Assembly (NCBI GenBank): GCA_019264575.1
Contig: JAHUZV010000020.1
Span: 1-64,000, forward strand
From: Vulcanococcus sp.
Lineage (GTDB): Bacteria; Cyanobacteriota; Cyanobacteriia; PCC-6307; Cyanobiaceae
DNA length: 64,000 nucleotides
Direction: 5' to 3'
The notes under the pieces were generated by a model. The model was not told the DNA's origin, searched no databases, and was given only the letters and a program-made list of their open reading frames with translations. Position 1 is the stretch's first letter, and every line of letters begins with the position of its first letter. A program made the translations under genes and the position numbers. Shown in pieces: positions 1 to 7,536 of the stretch.

Positions 1-117
1 GGGGATCATCAGAACGCCGAACCAACCCACATAGAGGCGGTTGTCGGTGCTGGTGACCCACTCGCAGAACTGGTTCCACGCAGAAGCGCCTTGGCGCTGC
101 TGGAGAGTGGTGGTCAT
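1..117 (-). CDS. psbA: Photosystem II D1 protein, N-terminal 39 codons only
   Basis: The reverse strand from 117 reads [14 protein letters not shown] and ends inside [10 protein letters not shown], the highly conserved D1 N terminus before the first transmembrane helix. The rest lies outside the window. D1 is the reaction-centre subunit that carries the Mn cluster ligands and the QB site and is turned over rapidly in light. The start ATG (115-117) is fixed by this conserved beginning. About 190 bases separate it from the divergent cofG and must contain its promoter and leader; I could not assign promoter boxes with confidence. Which D1 isoform it is cannot be decided from 39 residues. Confidence 0.96.
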   Translation of the reverse strand, partial: MTTTLQQRQGASAWNQFCEWVTSTDNRLYVGWFGVLMIP

Positions 118-309
118 GAGTACGGGATACGTAGTGCTCAGAAGCTCAGCCCCGAAGGACTCAGTGTTGAGCGGGAAGGAAGGACAGGCCGGTAACCCGC
201 CCTGCCAATGCCCAATGTAACGGATGTTTGCGCCGTGTGACGCGGCCTTAAGGCAGGGAATGGGCTGCGCGAGCAACAGTGGTGCTGATCTGAGCAATCA
301 GCTGCGCTT

Positions 310-1299
310 GTGGCCCCTGTGATGGCAAGCGGTCTCGTCACCTGGAGCCCCAGCGTCACCCTCGTGCCGACCCACGGCTGTTTCAACGCCTGCGGCTACT
401 GCAGCTTTCGCGTGCCCCTGGAGCAGGCGGTGCCGCTGTCGTTGCGGGCCGCTACCGAGCAGCTGCGGGCACGCCCTGCCGCCGCCGAGGTCTTGCTGCT
501 CAGCGGGGAAGTGGCGCCCAATGCCCCAGCACGCAAGGAATGGTTTGCCCGGCTGCTCCAGTCGAGTGCCCTGGCTCTGGCCAAGGGGCGATTGCCTCAC
601 ACCAACGCCGGCCCGCTTTCGCTGCGCGAAATGGCGGCTTTGGGCCGCCTGAATCCCTCGATGGGCTTGATGCTGGAGGGCGTGGGCCCGGCCTACGACG
701 CGCTGCATCGCCATGCGCCCAGCAAAACCCTGGCGATCCGCCTGGCTCAGTTGGAGCAGGCCGGCCGGCTCGGGATTCCCTTCACCACCGGCCTGCTGCT
801 GGGTGTGGGCGAAACCATGGCGGAGCGCCTTCAGGCGCTGGAGCTGCTGGCGCAGTTGCAGCGCCGCTGGGGCCACCTGCAGGAGGTGATCCTGCAGCCC
901 TGGCGACCTGATGGGGAGGCGGCTCGGCCGCTCACCCCAGCTGAGCAAGCCGACCTGCTGGAACTGATCGCTACCGCCCGTCAGCTGTTGCCGCCGGAGG
1001 TGCATCTGCAGACGCCTCCCAACCTTTGGCCGCTAGAGCAGTTGCCTGCGGCCCTGGAGGCCGGCATCAACGATCTCGGCGGGATCGACACGGTGGATGT
1101 GATCAATCCGGCCTATCCCCAGCCCGCGCCTGAAGCCCTGCGCCAGCTGCTGGCTTCACGGGGTTGGCGCCTCGTGCCGCGCACCTGCGTGCATCGCCAC
1201 TGGTGGTCTTGGCTGCCCGCCGACCTGCGACGGCGCGTGGAGCAGCGGGCGCGCTTGTTAGCGTCCGAGCCGGCCCCGGCCAACGCGCCCCACCTCTGA
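310..1299 (+). CDS. cofG: 7,8-didemethyl-8-hydroxy-5-deazariboflavin (FO) synthase subunit 1, CofG
   Basis: 329 aa from a GTG at 310; an in-frame ATG at 322 is the alternative start. The radical-SAM cluster motif C-x3-C-x2-C is at C24, C28 and C31 (HGCFNACGYC), in the context typical of CofG. CofG and CofH together make the deazaflavin FO, which cyanobacteria use as the antenna chromophore of DNA photolyases and, where the rest of the pathway exists, as F420 precursor. No cofH is present in this window, so the two halves are unlinked here. The gene is divergent from psbA and lies 6 bases before another radical-SAM gene, so the two are probably cotranscribed. Confidence 0.88.
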   Translation: MAPVMASGLVTWSPSVTLVPTHGCFNACGYCSFRVPLEQAVPLSLRAATEQLRARPAAAEVLLLSGEVAPNAPARKEWFARLLQSSALALAKGRLPHTNAGPLSLREMAALGRLNPSMGLMLEGVGPAYDALHRHAPSKTLAIRLAQLEQAGRLGIPFTTGLLLGVGETMAERLQALELLAQLQRRWGHLQEVILQPWRPDGEAARPLTPAEQADLLELIATARQLLPPEVHLQTPPNLWPLEQLPAALEAGINDLGGIDTVDVINPAYPQPAPEALRQLLASRGWRLVPRTCVHRHWWSWLPADLRRRVEQRARLLASEPAPANAPHL

Positions 1300-1305
1300 C
1301 TCACT

Positions 1306-2892
1306 GTGCGACAAGCCTCTGTGGAGGAACAGCGGGTGCTGCTGGTGCGCCTGCCCTGCAATCCCATCTTTCCGATCGGCCCGGTGTATCTGGCCGATCA
1401 CATTCACAAGCAGTTCCCCGCGCTGGAGCAGCGCATCCTTGATCTGGCGGCAGTGCCGCTGCTGGATGTGGAGCGGGTGCTGCAGCAGGAGATCGAGCAA
1501 TTCCAGCCCTCGCTGCTGGTCTTCTCCTGGCGCGACATTCAGATCTATGCCCCGGTGGATGGGCGTGGCGGCAACCCGCTGCAGAACTCCTTTGAAGTGT
1601 TTTATGCCCGCAATCCGCTGAAGCGTCTGCGGGGTGCCTTCGGCGGCCTGCGGCTGATGGCGTCCTTCTATGGCGAGCTTTGGCGCAATCTGCGCCTGGT
1701 GCGCCGTGGCCTGCGGGCCGCCCGCCGCTTCCAGCCTGGCGCCCGCGCCCTGCTCGGTGGTGGCGCAGTGAGCGTGTTCTATGAACAGCTGGGCCGCAAA
1801 CTGCCGCGCGGCACCGTGGTGTCGGTGGGGGAAGGCGAGCCGCTCCTGGAGAAGCTGATCCGCGGTGAATCGCTCGAGGCTGAGCGCTGCTTCATCGCCG
1901 GCGAAGCGCCTCGGCCCGGGTTGATCCATGAGCAGCCGGCAGGCATGGAGAAAACCGCCTGCGATTACGCCTACATCGCCTCGATCTGGCCGCAGCTCGA
2001 TTGGTATCTCGATGGCGGAGACTTTTACGTCGGTGTGCAGACCAAACGCGGCTGCCCCCACAACTGCTGCTACTGCGTCTACACCGTGGTGGAAGGCAAG
2101 GCGGTGCGCGTGAACCCCGTGGAGGAGGTGATCGCGGAGATGCGGCAGCTCTACGCCAAAGGGGTTCGCGGCTTCTGGTTCACCGATGCCCAGTTCATCC
2201 CGGCGCGCCGCTACATCGACGACGCCAAGGAACTGCTCCGGGCCGTGCAAGCCCAGGGCTGGAACGACATCCGTTGGGCCGCCTACATCCGCGCCGACAA
2301 CCTCGATGCCGAGCTAGCGGAGCTGATGGTGGCCACCGGCATGGACTACTTCGAGATCGGCATCACCTCCGGCTCTCAAGAACTCGTGCGCAAGATGCGC
2401 ATGGGCTACAACCTCCGCACCGTGCTGGAGAACTGCCGCCTCCTGGCGCGGGCTGGTTTCCGCGAGCACGTGTCAGTGAACTACTCGTTCAACGTGATCG
2501 ACGAGCGCCCCGAGACGATTCGCCAGACCGTGGCTTATCACCGCGAGCTCGAGCGCATCTTCGGGGCCGACAAGGTGGAGCCGGCGATCTTCTTCATCGG
2601 TCTGCAGCCCCACACGCACCTGGAGCAGTACGGCTTCGATCAGGGCCTGATCAAGCCCGGCTACAACCCGATGAGCATGCTCCCTTGGACGGCTCGCCAA
2701 CTGCTCTGGAACCCCGAGCCGATGGGCAGCACCTTCGGTCGCATCTGCTTGGAGGCGTTCGAGCGCAACCCTGCTGATTTCGGCCGCACGGTGATGGATC
2801 TGCTGGAGCGCGACTACGGCTTGGCTCCTCTGGACGAGGCATTGCACGCGCCGGTTGAGGGTCGCGGCGCTTTGGCTACAGCCACGCGCTGA
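1306..2892 (+). CDS. BchE-like radical SAM protein with N-terminal B12-binding-type domain
   Basis: 528 aa from GTG 1306; GTG 1321 is equally possible. The N-terminal ~200 residues resemble the Rossmann-like cobalamin-binding region of class B radical SAM enzymes, including a G-E-G-E-P stretch near residue 175, but I see no DxHxxG cobalamin motif, so B12 binding is uncertain. The radical-SAM motif is C250, C254, C257 (GCPHNCCYC). Cyanobacterial homologues have been annotated as Fe-S oxidoreductases, BchE-like proteins, or photosystem II high-light acclimation radical SAM proteins; the substrate is not known to me. Position next to psbA and cofG is consistent with a light-related role (inference). 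It ends one base before the convergent kinase gene. Confidence 0.8.
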   Translation: MRQASVEEQRVLLVRLPCNPIFPIGPVYLADHIHKQFPALEQRILDLAAVPLLDVERVLQQEIEQFQPSLLVFSWRDIQIYAPVDGRGGNPLQNSFEVFYARNPLKRLRGAFGGLRLMASFYGELWRNLRLVRRGLRAARRFQPGARALLGGGAVSVFYEQLGRKLPRGTVVSVGEGEPLLEKLIRGESLEAERCFIAGEAPRPGLIHEQPAGMEKTACDYAYIASIWPQLDWYLDGGDFYVGVQTKRGCPHNCCYCVYTVVEGKAVRVNPVEEVIAEMRQLYAKGVRGFWFTDAQFIPARRYIDDAKELLRAVQAQGWNDIRWAAYIRADNLDAELAELMVATGMDYFEIGITSGSQELVRKMRMGYNLRTVLENCRLLARAGFREHVSVNYSFNVIDERPETIRQTVAYHRELERIFGADKVEPAIFFIGLQPHTHLEQYGFDQGLIKPGYNPMSMLPWTARQLLWNPEPMGSTFGRICLEAFERNPADFGRTVMDLLERDYGLAPLDEALHAPVEGRGALATATR

Positions 2893-4197
2893 TCAGCTTT
2901 GGGGCAGGTGCAGTTCTGCCTGCAATCCCCCTAAGCCGGAGCGGTTGAGCGCCAGGCGGCCGCCATGCAGCTGGCAGCAGCGCTCCACGATCGAGAGGCC
3001 CACACCAGAGCGATTGCGTTGCTGGCGATCGTTGGCGGGGGGGATTCTTGGCATCCCGAGCAGATTGGCGCTGCTCAGCCCTGGGCCGCTGTCTTCCACC
3101 ATCAACACCACGCTGGTCCGTTGCTGTTGGGCGGCGAGGCGGATCGGCGCACGGCCGTAGCGGATCGCGTTATCGATCAGGTTTTGCAGCGCCCGCTCGA
3201 TCAGGGCCTGATCCAGGCGCACCAGCAGCCGCGGCACCGCCAGCTCGATCGGCTGCTGGGGGTAGCTGGCCACCACTCGCTCACACAGTTCATCGAGGGC
3301 GCTCAACCGTGGCCGGAATGGTTCGGTCTGCTCCCCAGCGGCCTCCTGCAGCAGATGGGTGAGGGTGCTCAGGCGGTCGATCTCCACCCGCAGCTGCGGG
3401 AGCGCCTCGGCCCAAGTGCTGGGGTCGGCGGGTTGATCTTCCAGCCGCTCCACCCGCATCGAGAGCCGGGTGAGCGGGCTGCCGAGATCGTGCGCCAGGC
3501 CTTGCAGAAAGCGGCGGCGCGATTCGTGCTGCTGGTTCAGCTGCTCGAGCACACGGTTGATGCGGATGCTCAGTTCACGCATCGCTCCCATGCCCGCTTC
3601 CGGCACCAGCTCCAGCTCCCCGGAGGGGATGGCGGGAAGTTGTTTGAGCAGTTGTTGGATTGGCCGTTGCAGCTGCCATTGCAGAAACAGGGCCATACCG
3701 CTGCTGCCTCCCAGCAGCAGGCTGCCGATGCGAATGGCGGGCCACAGCCAGGGCAGGGCCGTGCCGGGGCTGGCATACACCCACAGCTGCTGGCTGGCGG
3801 GTGAGGAGCGCTGCACGGCCAGCCAGTAGCCCCCCAACCAACTGCGTTGGCTAGGGGGATCGCGGCGTAGATCGCCGCTGAGGCCTGCCTCTTGCAGGTT
3901 GCGCCGCAGAGCCGCCGCCTGCGCATCCGTGGCCGGAAGGCTCTGGGGAGGCGGATTCACGGCGGCCCACACGCGCAGCGCGCGGCCCTCATGTTGGCCA
4001 GCGTGCTTCCCCTCCAGCTGCAGAGCTTGCCGAGCCAGGCTCAGGCTGATCGCCTGGGTGGTGGTGGTTTGCAGCAGCTGAGGCATGCCCAGGCTGAGCA
4101 AAGTGAAGCTGCCGGCCCAGGCACTGCCCACACACACCAACAAACGCAGGCTGTCGCCGAGGGTGAAGCCTCGAAAGCGCTGGGCACCGGCCACCAT
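2893..4197 (-). CDS. Two-component sensor histidine kinase, EnvZ-like
   Basis: 434 aa from ATG 4197, chosen because it starts 4 bases after the response-regulator stop; a longer reading from 4248 would overlap that gene. Two hydrophobic segments (about residues 17-39 and 151-173) flank a ~110-residue periplasmic sensor region, followed by a HAMP-like linker. The phosphoacceptor is H236 in the motif AHDLGSPLTRL, then the N box (NLIDNAIRYG) and G box (VEDSGPGLS) of an HATPase domain. The histidine environment is of the EnvZ/OmpR type. It forms an operon with the response regulator upstream. The stimulus is unknown, and the sensor domain is not one I recognise. Confidence 0.9.
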   Translation of the reverse strand: MVAGAQRFRGFTLGDSLRLLVCVGSAWAGSFTLLSLGMPQLLQTTTTQAISLSLARQALQLEGKHAGQHEGRALRVWAAVNPPPQSLPATDAQAAALRRNLQEAGLSGDLRRDPPSQRSWLGGYWLAVQRSSPASQQLWVYASPGTALPWLWPAIRIGSLLLGGSSGMALFLQWQLQRPIQQLLKQLPAIPSGELELVPEAGMGAMRELSIRINRVLEQLNQQHESRRRFLQGLAHDLGSPLTRLSMRVERLEDQPADPSTWAEALPQLRVEIDRLSTLTHLLQEAAGEQTEPFRPRLSALDELCERVVASYPQQPIELAVPRLLVRLDQALIERALQNLIDNAIRYGRAPIRLAAQQQRTSVVLMVEDSGPGLSSANLLGMPRIPPANDRQQRNRSGVGLSIVERCCQLHGGRLALNRSGLGGLQAELHLPQS

Positions 4198-4201
4198 CCG
4201 C

Positions 4202-4966
4202 TCAGGCCTGGGGCTCGATCTGAACCTCGGCGTTGAGGCGATAACCACGGCCGCGCACGGCTTCGATCATGCGGCCGCTGCCGCGTTTGCAGCTGTTGAG
4301 CAGCTTGCGCAACTTGGAGATGCGCACATCGATGCTGCGGCTGTTGGTGGCATCCACCAGGCTGCCGGTGGCTTGGCACAACTGCTCGCGCTCGAAGGCG
4401 ATGCCGGGTGAGAGGCACAGGAAGCTCAGCAGCGAAGCATCGCCGCGGCTGAGGCTGTTGATTACCCCTGTGGGGCCCTCGAGCTCCAGCCGCGCAGGAT
4501 CAAACACAACCGTGTTGATCCGGAAGCGCTGCTCCGGCGGGCGTTGGGGAGTGAGGTCGCGGCGGTAGTCGAGCAGGCGCTCCAGCCGCAGCTGCAGCTC
4601 ACGCCAAAGTAAGGGTTTGGCCATGTAGTCGTCGGCCCCGGTTTCCAGCCCCTCGATCCGTTCATCGGCGGCACCCAAGGCGGAGAGCATCAGCACCGGA
4701 AAGCGGTGGCCCTGTTGGCGCAACCGCTCCAGCAGATGGGTGCCGCTCTGGCCAGGCAGCAGCCGATCCAGCACGAGCACGTGCGGCATGTCGTCGCGCA
4801 GGGCTTGATCGAGCCCCTCGCCATCTTCAAAGCTGCGGGCCTTCCAGCCGCATTGCCCGAAGCGCTCCTCCAGCAGGCTGAGAAGTTCTTGATCGTCGTC
4901 GACCACCCACACCCGAGCGTCGGGATGGCTCGAAACTGCAGGCCGTTGGGCGGTGCTGGCCGTCAT
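4202..4966 (-). CDS. OmpR-family response regulator
   Basis: 254 aa. A receiver domain covers about residues 18-135 with the acidic pocket VVDDDQE, the phosphoacceptor D67 in LVLDRLLPG and the conserved lysine in MAKPL. A winged-helix DNA-binding domain follows, ending in VRGRGYRL, the usual C-terminal hairpin of OmpR/PhoB proteins. It is the partner of the kinase 4 bases downstream, and its ATG overlaps the stop of the membrane protease gene by 4 bases, so all are translated from one message. I cannot equate it with RpaA, RpaB or another named regulator. Confidence 0.93.
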   Translation of the reverse strand: MTASTAQRPAVSSHPDARVWVVDDDQELLSLLEERFGQCGWKARSFEDGEGLDQALRDDMPHVLVLDRLLPGQSGTHLLERLRQQGHRFPVLMLSALGAADERIEGLETGADDYMAKPLLWRELQLRLERLLDYRRDLTPQRPPEQRFRINTVVFDPARLELEGPTGVINSLSRGDASLLSFLCLSPGIAFEREQLCQATGSLVDATNSRSIDVRISKLRKLLNSCKRGSGRMIEAVRGRGYRLNAEVQIEPQA

Positions 4967-5769
4967 GGCGTGGTGGTGCGGGTGCCTTCATTCCACCAAG
5001 GGCGGCGGGCCAGGAGCAACAGCGCCAACCCAAGCCAGCCGATAACGCCGCCGATGGGGTTGTCTGGGCCCATCAGCCAGGCCGGGGCGGAGGGGTTGAT
5101 CGCCACGAGCCCCTGATGCAGCACAAACCAGCCCGCCACCAGCCCGCCATGCAGGCCGATGGCGCCCCAGAGCAGGCCGCCATCGGCGCGGCGCTGGAGG
5201 CCCAGAGCCAGGCCGAGCAGCACTAGGCCCACCAGCAAGCCGACCAGTTGGATGGGGGGCAGGTTGAAGCGGGTGTGCACCAGGCTGAACAAGGCTGCCT
5301 GCAGCCACAAGGCCCGTTGCGGCCCCAGCAGCAAGCTGAGCTCCCCGAAGAGCCAGCCGCGGAACAGCAGTTCTTCGGCGAAGCCCACCCCTAGCCCCAG
5401 GGCCACGGCGTTGAGCAACAGGCCAGTGTTGAGCTGGGGCATCCAGCTGAGTTCGCCGCTGAGGGCCAGGGCGGTGATTACCAGGGCCAACAAGACGATC
5501 GCCTTGAGCACTCCCCGCAGCAAAGCCTTGGTCACGGCTTCCTGGCTGCCGAGGACGCCCAGCCGCTGCCAGGGCTTGGCTTCAGCCCAGCAGCGCCGCA
5601 GACGCACGGGAAGGCTGATCAGCAGAGCCGCCACGGCTGGCAGTGCCGCCAGGCTCGCCTGCAGAGCGCCGGGCACTCCCAGCGCCTTCAGCAGCAGTTG
5701 ACCACCCAAAAACACGGCCACCAGCGCAGCTGGATAGAGCACGGTGCCCCACCAGTTCAGGCGCGGCAT
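4963..5769 (-). CDS. CPBP family intramembrane glutamic protease
   Basis: 268 aa, strongly hydrophobic with about seven to eight predicted membrane helices. The catalytic signatures of the CPBP (Rce1/CaaX, formerly Abi) family are present: EELLFRG (E-E-x3-R) and a following F-S-L-x-H motif. In bacteria such proteins are implicated in protein processing and bacteriocin self-immunity; no substrate can be inferred here. It overlaps the clpS stop by one base (TGATG) and the response regulator by four, so it lies in the middle of a tightly packed operon. That arrangement suggests membrane proteolysis coupled to two-component signalling, but this is inference. Confidence 0.88.
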   Translation of the reverse strand: MPRLNWWGTVLYPAALVAVFLGGQLLLKALGVPGALQASLAALPAVAALLISLPVRLRRCWAEAKPWQRLGVLGSQEAVTKALLRGVLKAIVLLALVITALALSGELSWMPQLNTGLLLNAVALGLGVGFAEELLFRGWLFGELSLLLGPQRALWLQAALFSLVHTRFNLPPIQLVGLLVGLVLLGLALGLQRRADGGLLWGAIGLHGGLVAGWFVLHQGLVAINPSAPAWLMGPDNPIGGVIGWLGLALLLLARRPWWNEGTRTTTP

Positions 5770-6116
5770 CAGCTTTCCGGCTCGATCGTGCTGGTGAGGC
5801 CCTTGGCTTTGAGGGTTTCGCTATAGAACTCAGCCGGCTCGATGTCGCACACGATCACCAGGCCTACGCCCGTGTTGTGGGCCTCCAGCATCACGGCAAT
5901 GGCGTCCTGCTCGCTCAGCGACGGCACCACCTGGCGCAGGGTGCCCACCACGTATTCCATGGTGTTCACCGGATCGTTGTGGAGCAGCACCTTGTAGCGG
6001 GGCGAGGGCTTGCGCACCCGCTCCGGCGCCTTCTCCATCACGGCGGCGCCGCCGCTCTCACGGCCCGGCGATTGGGTGGCGGTGAGAGCAGCTCTGCAGG
6101 GGGTGGATCGAGGCAT
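5769..6116 (-). CDS. clpS: ATP-dependent Clp protease adaptor ClpS
   Basis: 115 aa from ATG 6116; ATG 6134 would add six residues. The ClpS core is obvious: KVLLHNDPVNTMEYVV with the N-degron-binding D and N residues, then EAHNTGVGLV and a C-terminal CDIEPAEFY stretch. ClpS delivers substrates with destabilising N-terminal residues to the ClpC/ClpA ATPase of the Clp protease. The N-terminal ~35 residues are low-complexity and probably flexible. It is the first gene of a group with the CPBP protease, response regulator and kinase, and starts 45 bases after the dapL stop. Confidence 0.93.
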   Translation of the reverse strand: MPRSTPCRAALTATQSPGRESGGAAVMEKAPERVRKPSPRYKVLLHNDPVNTMEYVVGTLRQVVPSLSEQDAIAVMLEAHNTGVGLVIVCDIEPAEFYSETLKAKGLTSTIEPES

Positions 6117-6160
6117 CCTGTCCAGCTCCAGCATCACGACAGCGGACTTTAGGCAGCAGC

Positions 6161-7411
6161 TCAGGCGGCAGCGGCCGCCGGGGCCAGCGCGGTTTGGATG
6201 CGGCGCATGGCTTCGAGCACGTTCTCGCGGCTGTTGAAGGCCGAGAGGCGGAAGTAGCCCTCGCCGGCGGCGCCGAAGCCGCTGCCGGGTGTGCCCACCA
6301 CGTTGGCCTGGTTGAGCAGCAGATCGAAGAAGCCCCAGGAATCCACGCCTGCGGGGGTTTTGATCCACACGTAGGGAGCTTGCTCACCGCCATACACCTG
6401 CAGCCCAGCGGCACTGAGTTCGCGGCGGATGATCGCGGCGTTCTCCATGTAGAAGGCGATCAGCGCCTTCACCTGGGCTTGGCCCTCGGGCGAGTACACG
6501 GCTTCAGCGCCGCGCTGCACGATGTAGCTCACGCCGTTGAACTTGGTGCACTGGCGGCGGTTCCACAGGCCCCACAGCTCCACTTGTTCGCCATTGGCTG
6601 CGGTGCCCATCAGGCCGCGGGGCACCACGGTGAGCGCGCAGCGGGTGCCGGTGAAGCCGGCGTTCTTGGAGAAGGAGCGGAATTCGATCGCACACTCGCG
6701 CGCGCCCTCGATCTCGTAGATCGAGTGGGGCAGCGAGGGGGCCTGAATGAAGGCCTCGTAGGCGGCGTCAAACAGGATCAGCGAGCCGTTGGCGCGGGCG
6801 TAATCCACCCAGGCCTTGAGCTGCTCCTTGCTGGCCACCGCACCAGTGGGGTTGTTCGGGAAGCAGAGGTAGATCAGATCCACCTTCTCGCTCGGGATCT
6901 GGGCGGTGAAGCCGTTCTCAGCGTTGATCGGCAGGTAGGTGAGCCCGCCGTACTGGCCGGCGTCATCGGCATCGCCGGTGCGGCCCGCCATCACGTTGCT
7001 GTCCACATACACCGGGTACACCGGGTCGGTGACGGCGATGCGATTGCCGGCGCCGAGGATGTCGAGGATGTTGGCGCTGTCGCACTTCGATCCGTCCGAC
7101 ACGAAGATCTCCTCGGCGGAGATCTGGCAGCCGCGGGCCTGGAAGTCGTGCTGGGCGATCGCTTCGCGAAGCCACAGGTAGCCCTGCTCCGGGCCATAGC
7201 CGTGGAAGCCTTCGCGGGTGCCCATCTCATCAATGGCAGCCTTCATCGCGCTGCGGCAGGCCTGGGGCAGCGGTTCGGTCACATCGCCGATGCCCAGGCG
7301 GATGATCGGCGCGCTGGGGTTGGCCTCGCTGAAGGCCTTCACCCGCCGAGCGATCTCCGGAAACAGATAACCCGCCTTGAGCTTGAGGTAATTGCCGTTG
7401 ACCTGGGCCAT
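6161..7411 (-). CDS. dapL: LL-diaminopimelate aminotransferase
   Basis: 416 aa from ATG 7411 ([20 protein letters not shown]), the conserved start of the family. DapL converts tetrahydrodipicolinate directly to LL-diaminopimelate for lysine and peptidoglycan synthesis, the route used by plants, cyanobacteria and chlamydiae. The fold-type I PLP lysine is in [10 protein letters not shown] near residue 248; other family signatures include [10 protein letters not shown] and FPNNPTGA. It is divergent from the radical-SAM gene at 7537 across 125 bases, so that interval holds both promoters. Confidence 0.95.
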   Translation of the reverse strand: MAQVNGNYLKLKAGYLFPEIARRVKAFSEANPSAPIIRLGIGDVTEPLPQACRSAMKAAIDEMGTREGFHGYGPEQGYLWLREAIAQHDFQARGCQISAEEIFVSDGSKCDSANILDILGAGNRIAVTDPVYPVYVDSNVMAGRTGDADDAGQYGGLTYLPINAENGFTAQIPSEKVDLIYLCFPNNPTGAVASKEQLKAWVDYARANGSLILFDAAYEAFIQAPSLPHSIYEIEGARECAIEFRSFSKNAGFTGTRCALTVVPRGLMGTAANGEQVELWGLWNRRQCTKFNGVSYIVQRGAEAVYSPEGQAQVKALIAFYMENAAIIRRELSAAGLQVYGGEQAPYVWIKTPAGVDSWGFFDLLLNQANVVGTPGSGFGAAGEGYFRLSAFNSRENVLEAMRRIQTALAPAAAAA

Positions 7412-7536
7412 GTCGCGTGTGGGCCGCGCGGGCCCCTGGGTACTGGGCGCGATTGTCCTATGCGGCGGAGGCCGGCTGGAGGGATCAGCCCGATTGCGCT
7501 GCTGCATACGATCAATTCAGCGCTGCCCTCGCCGCC

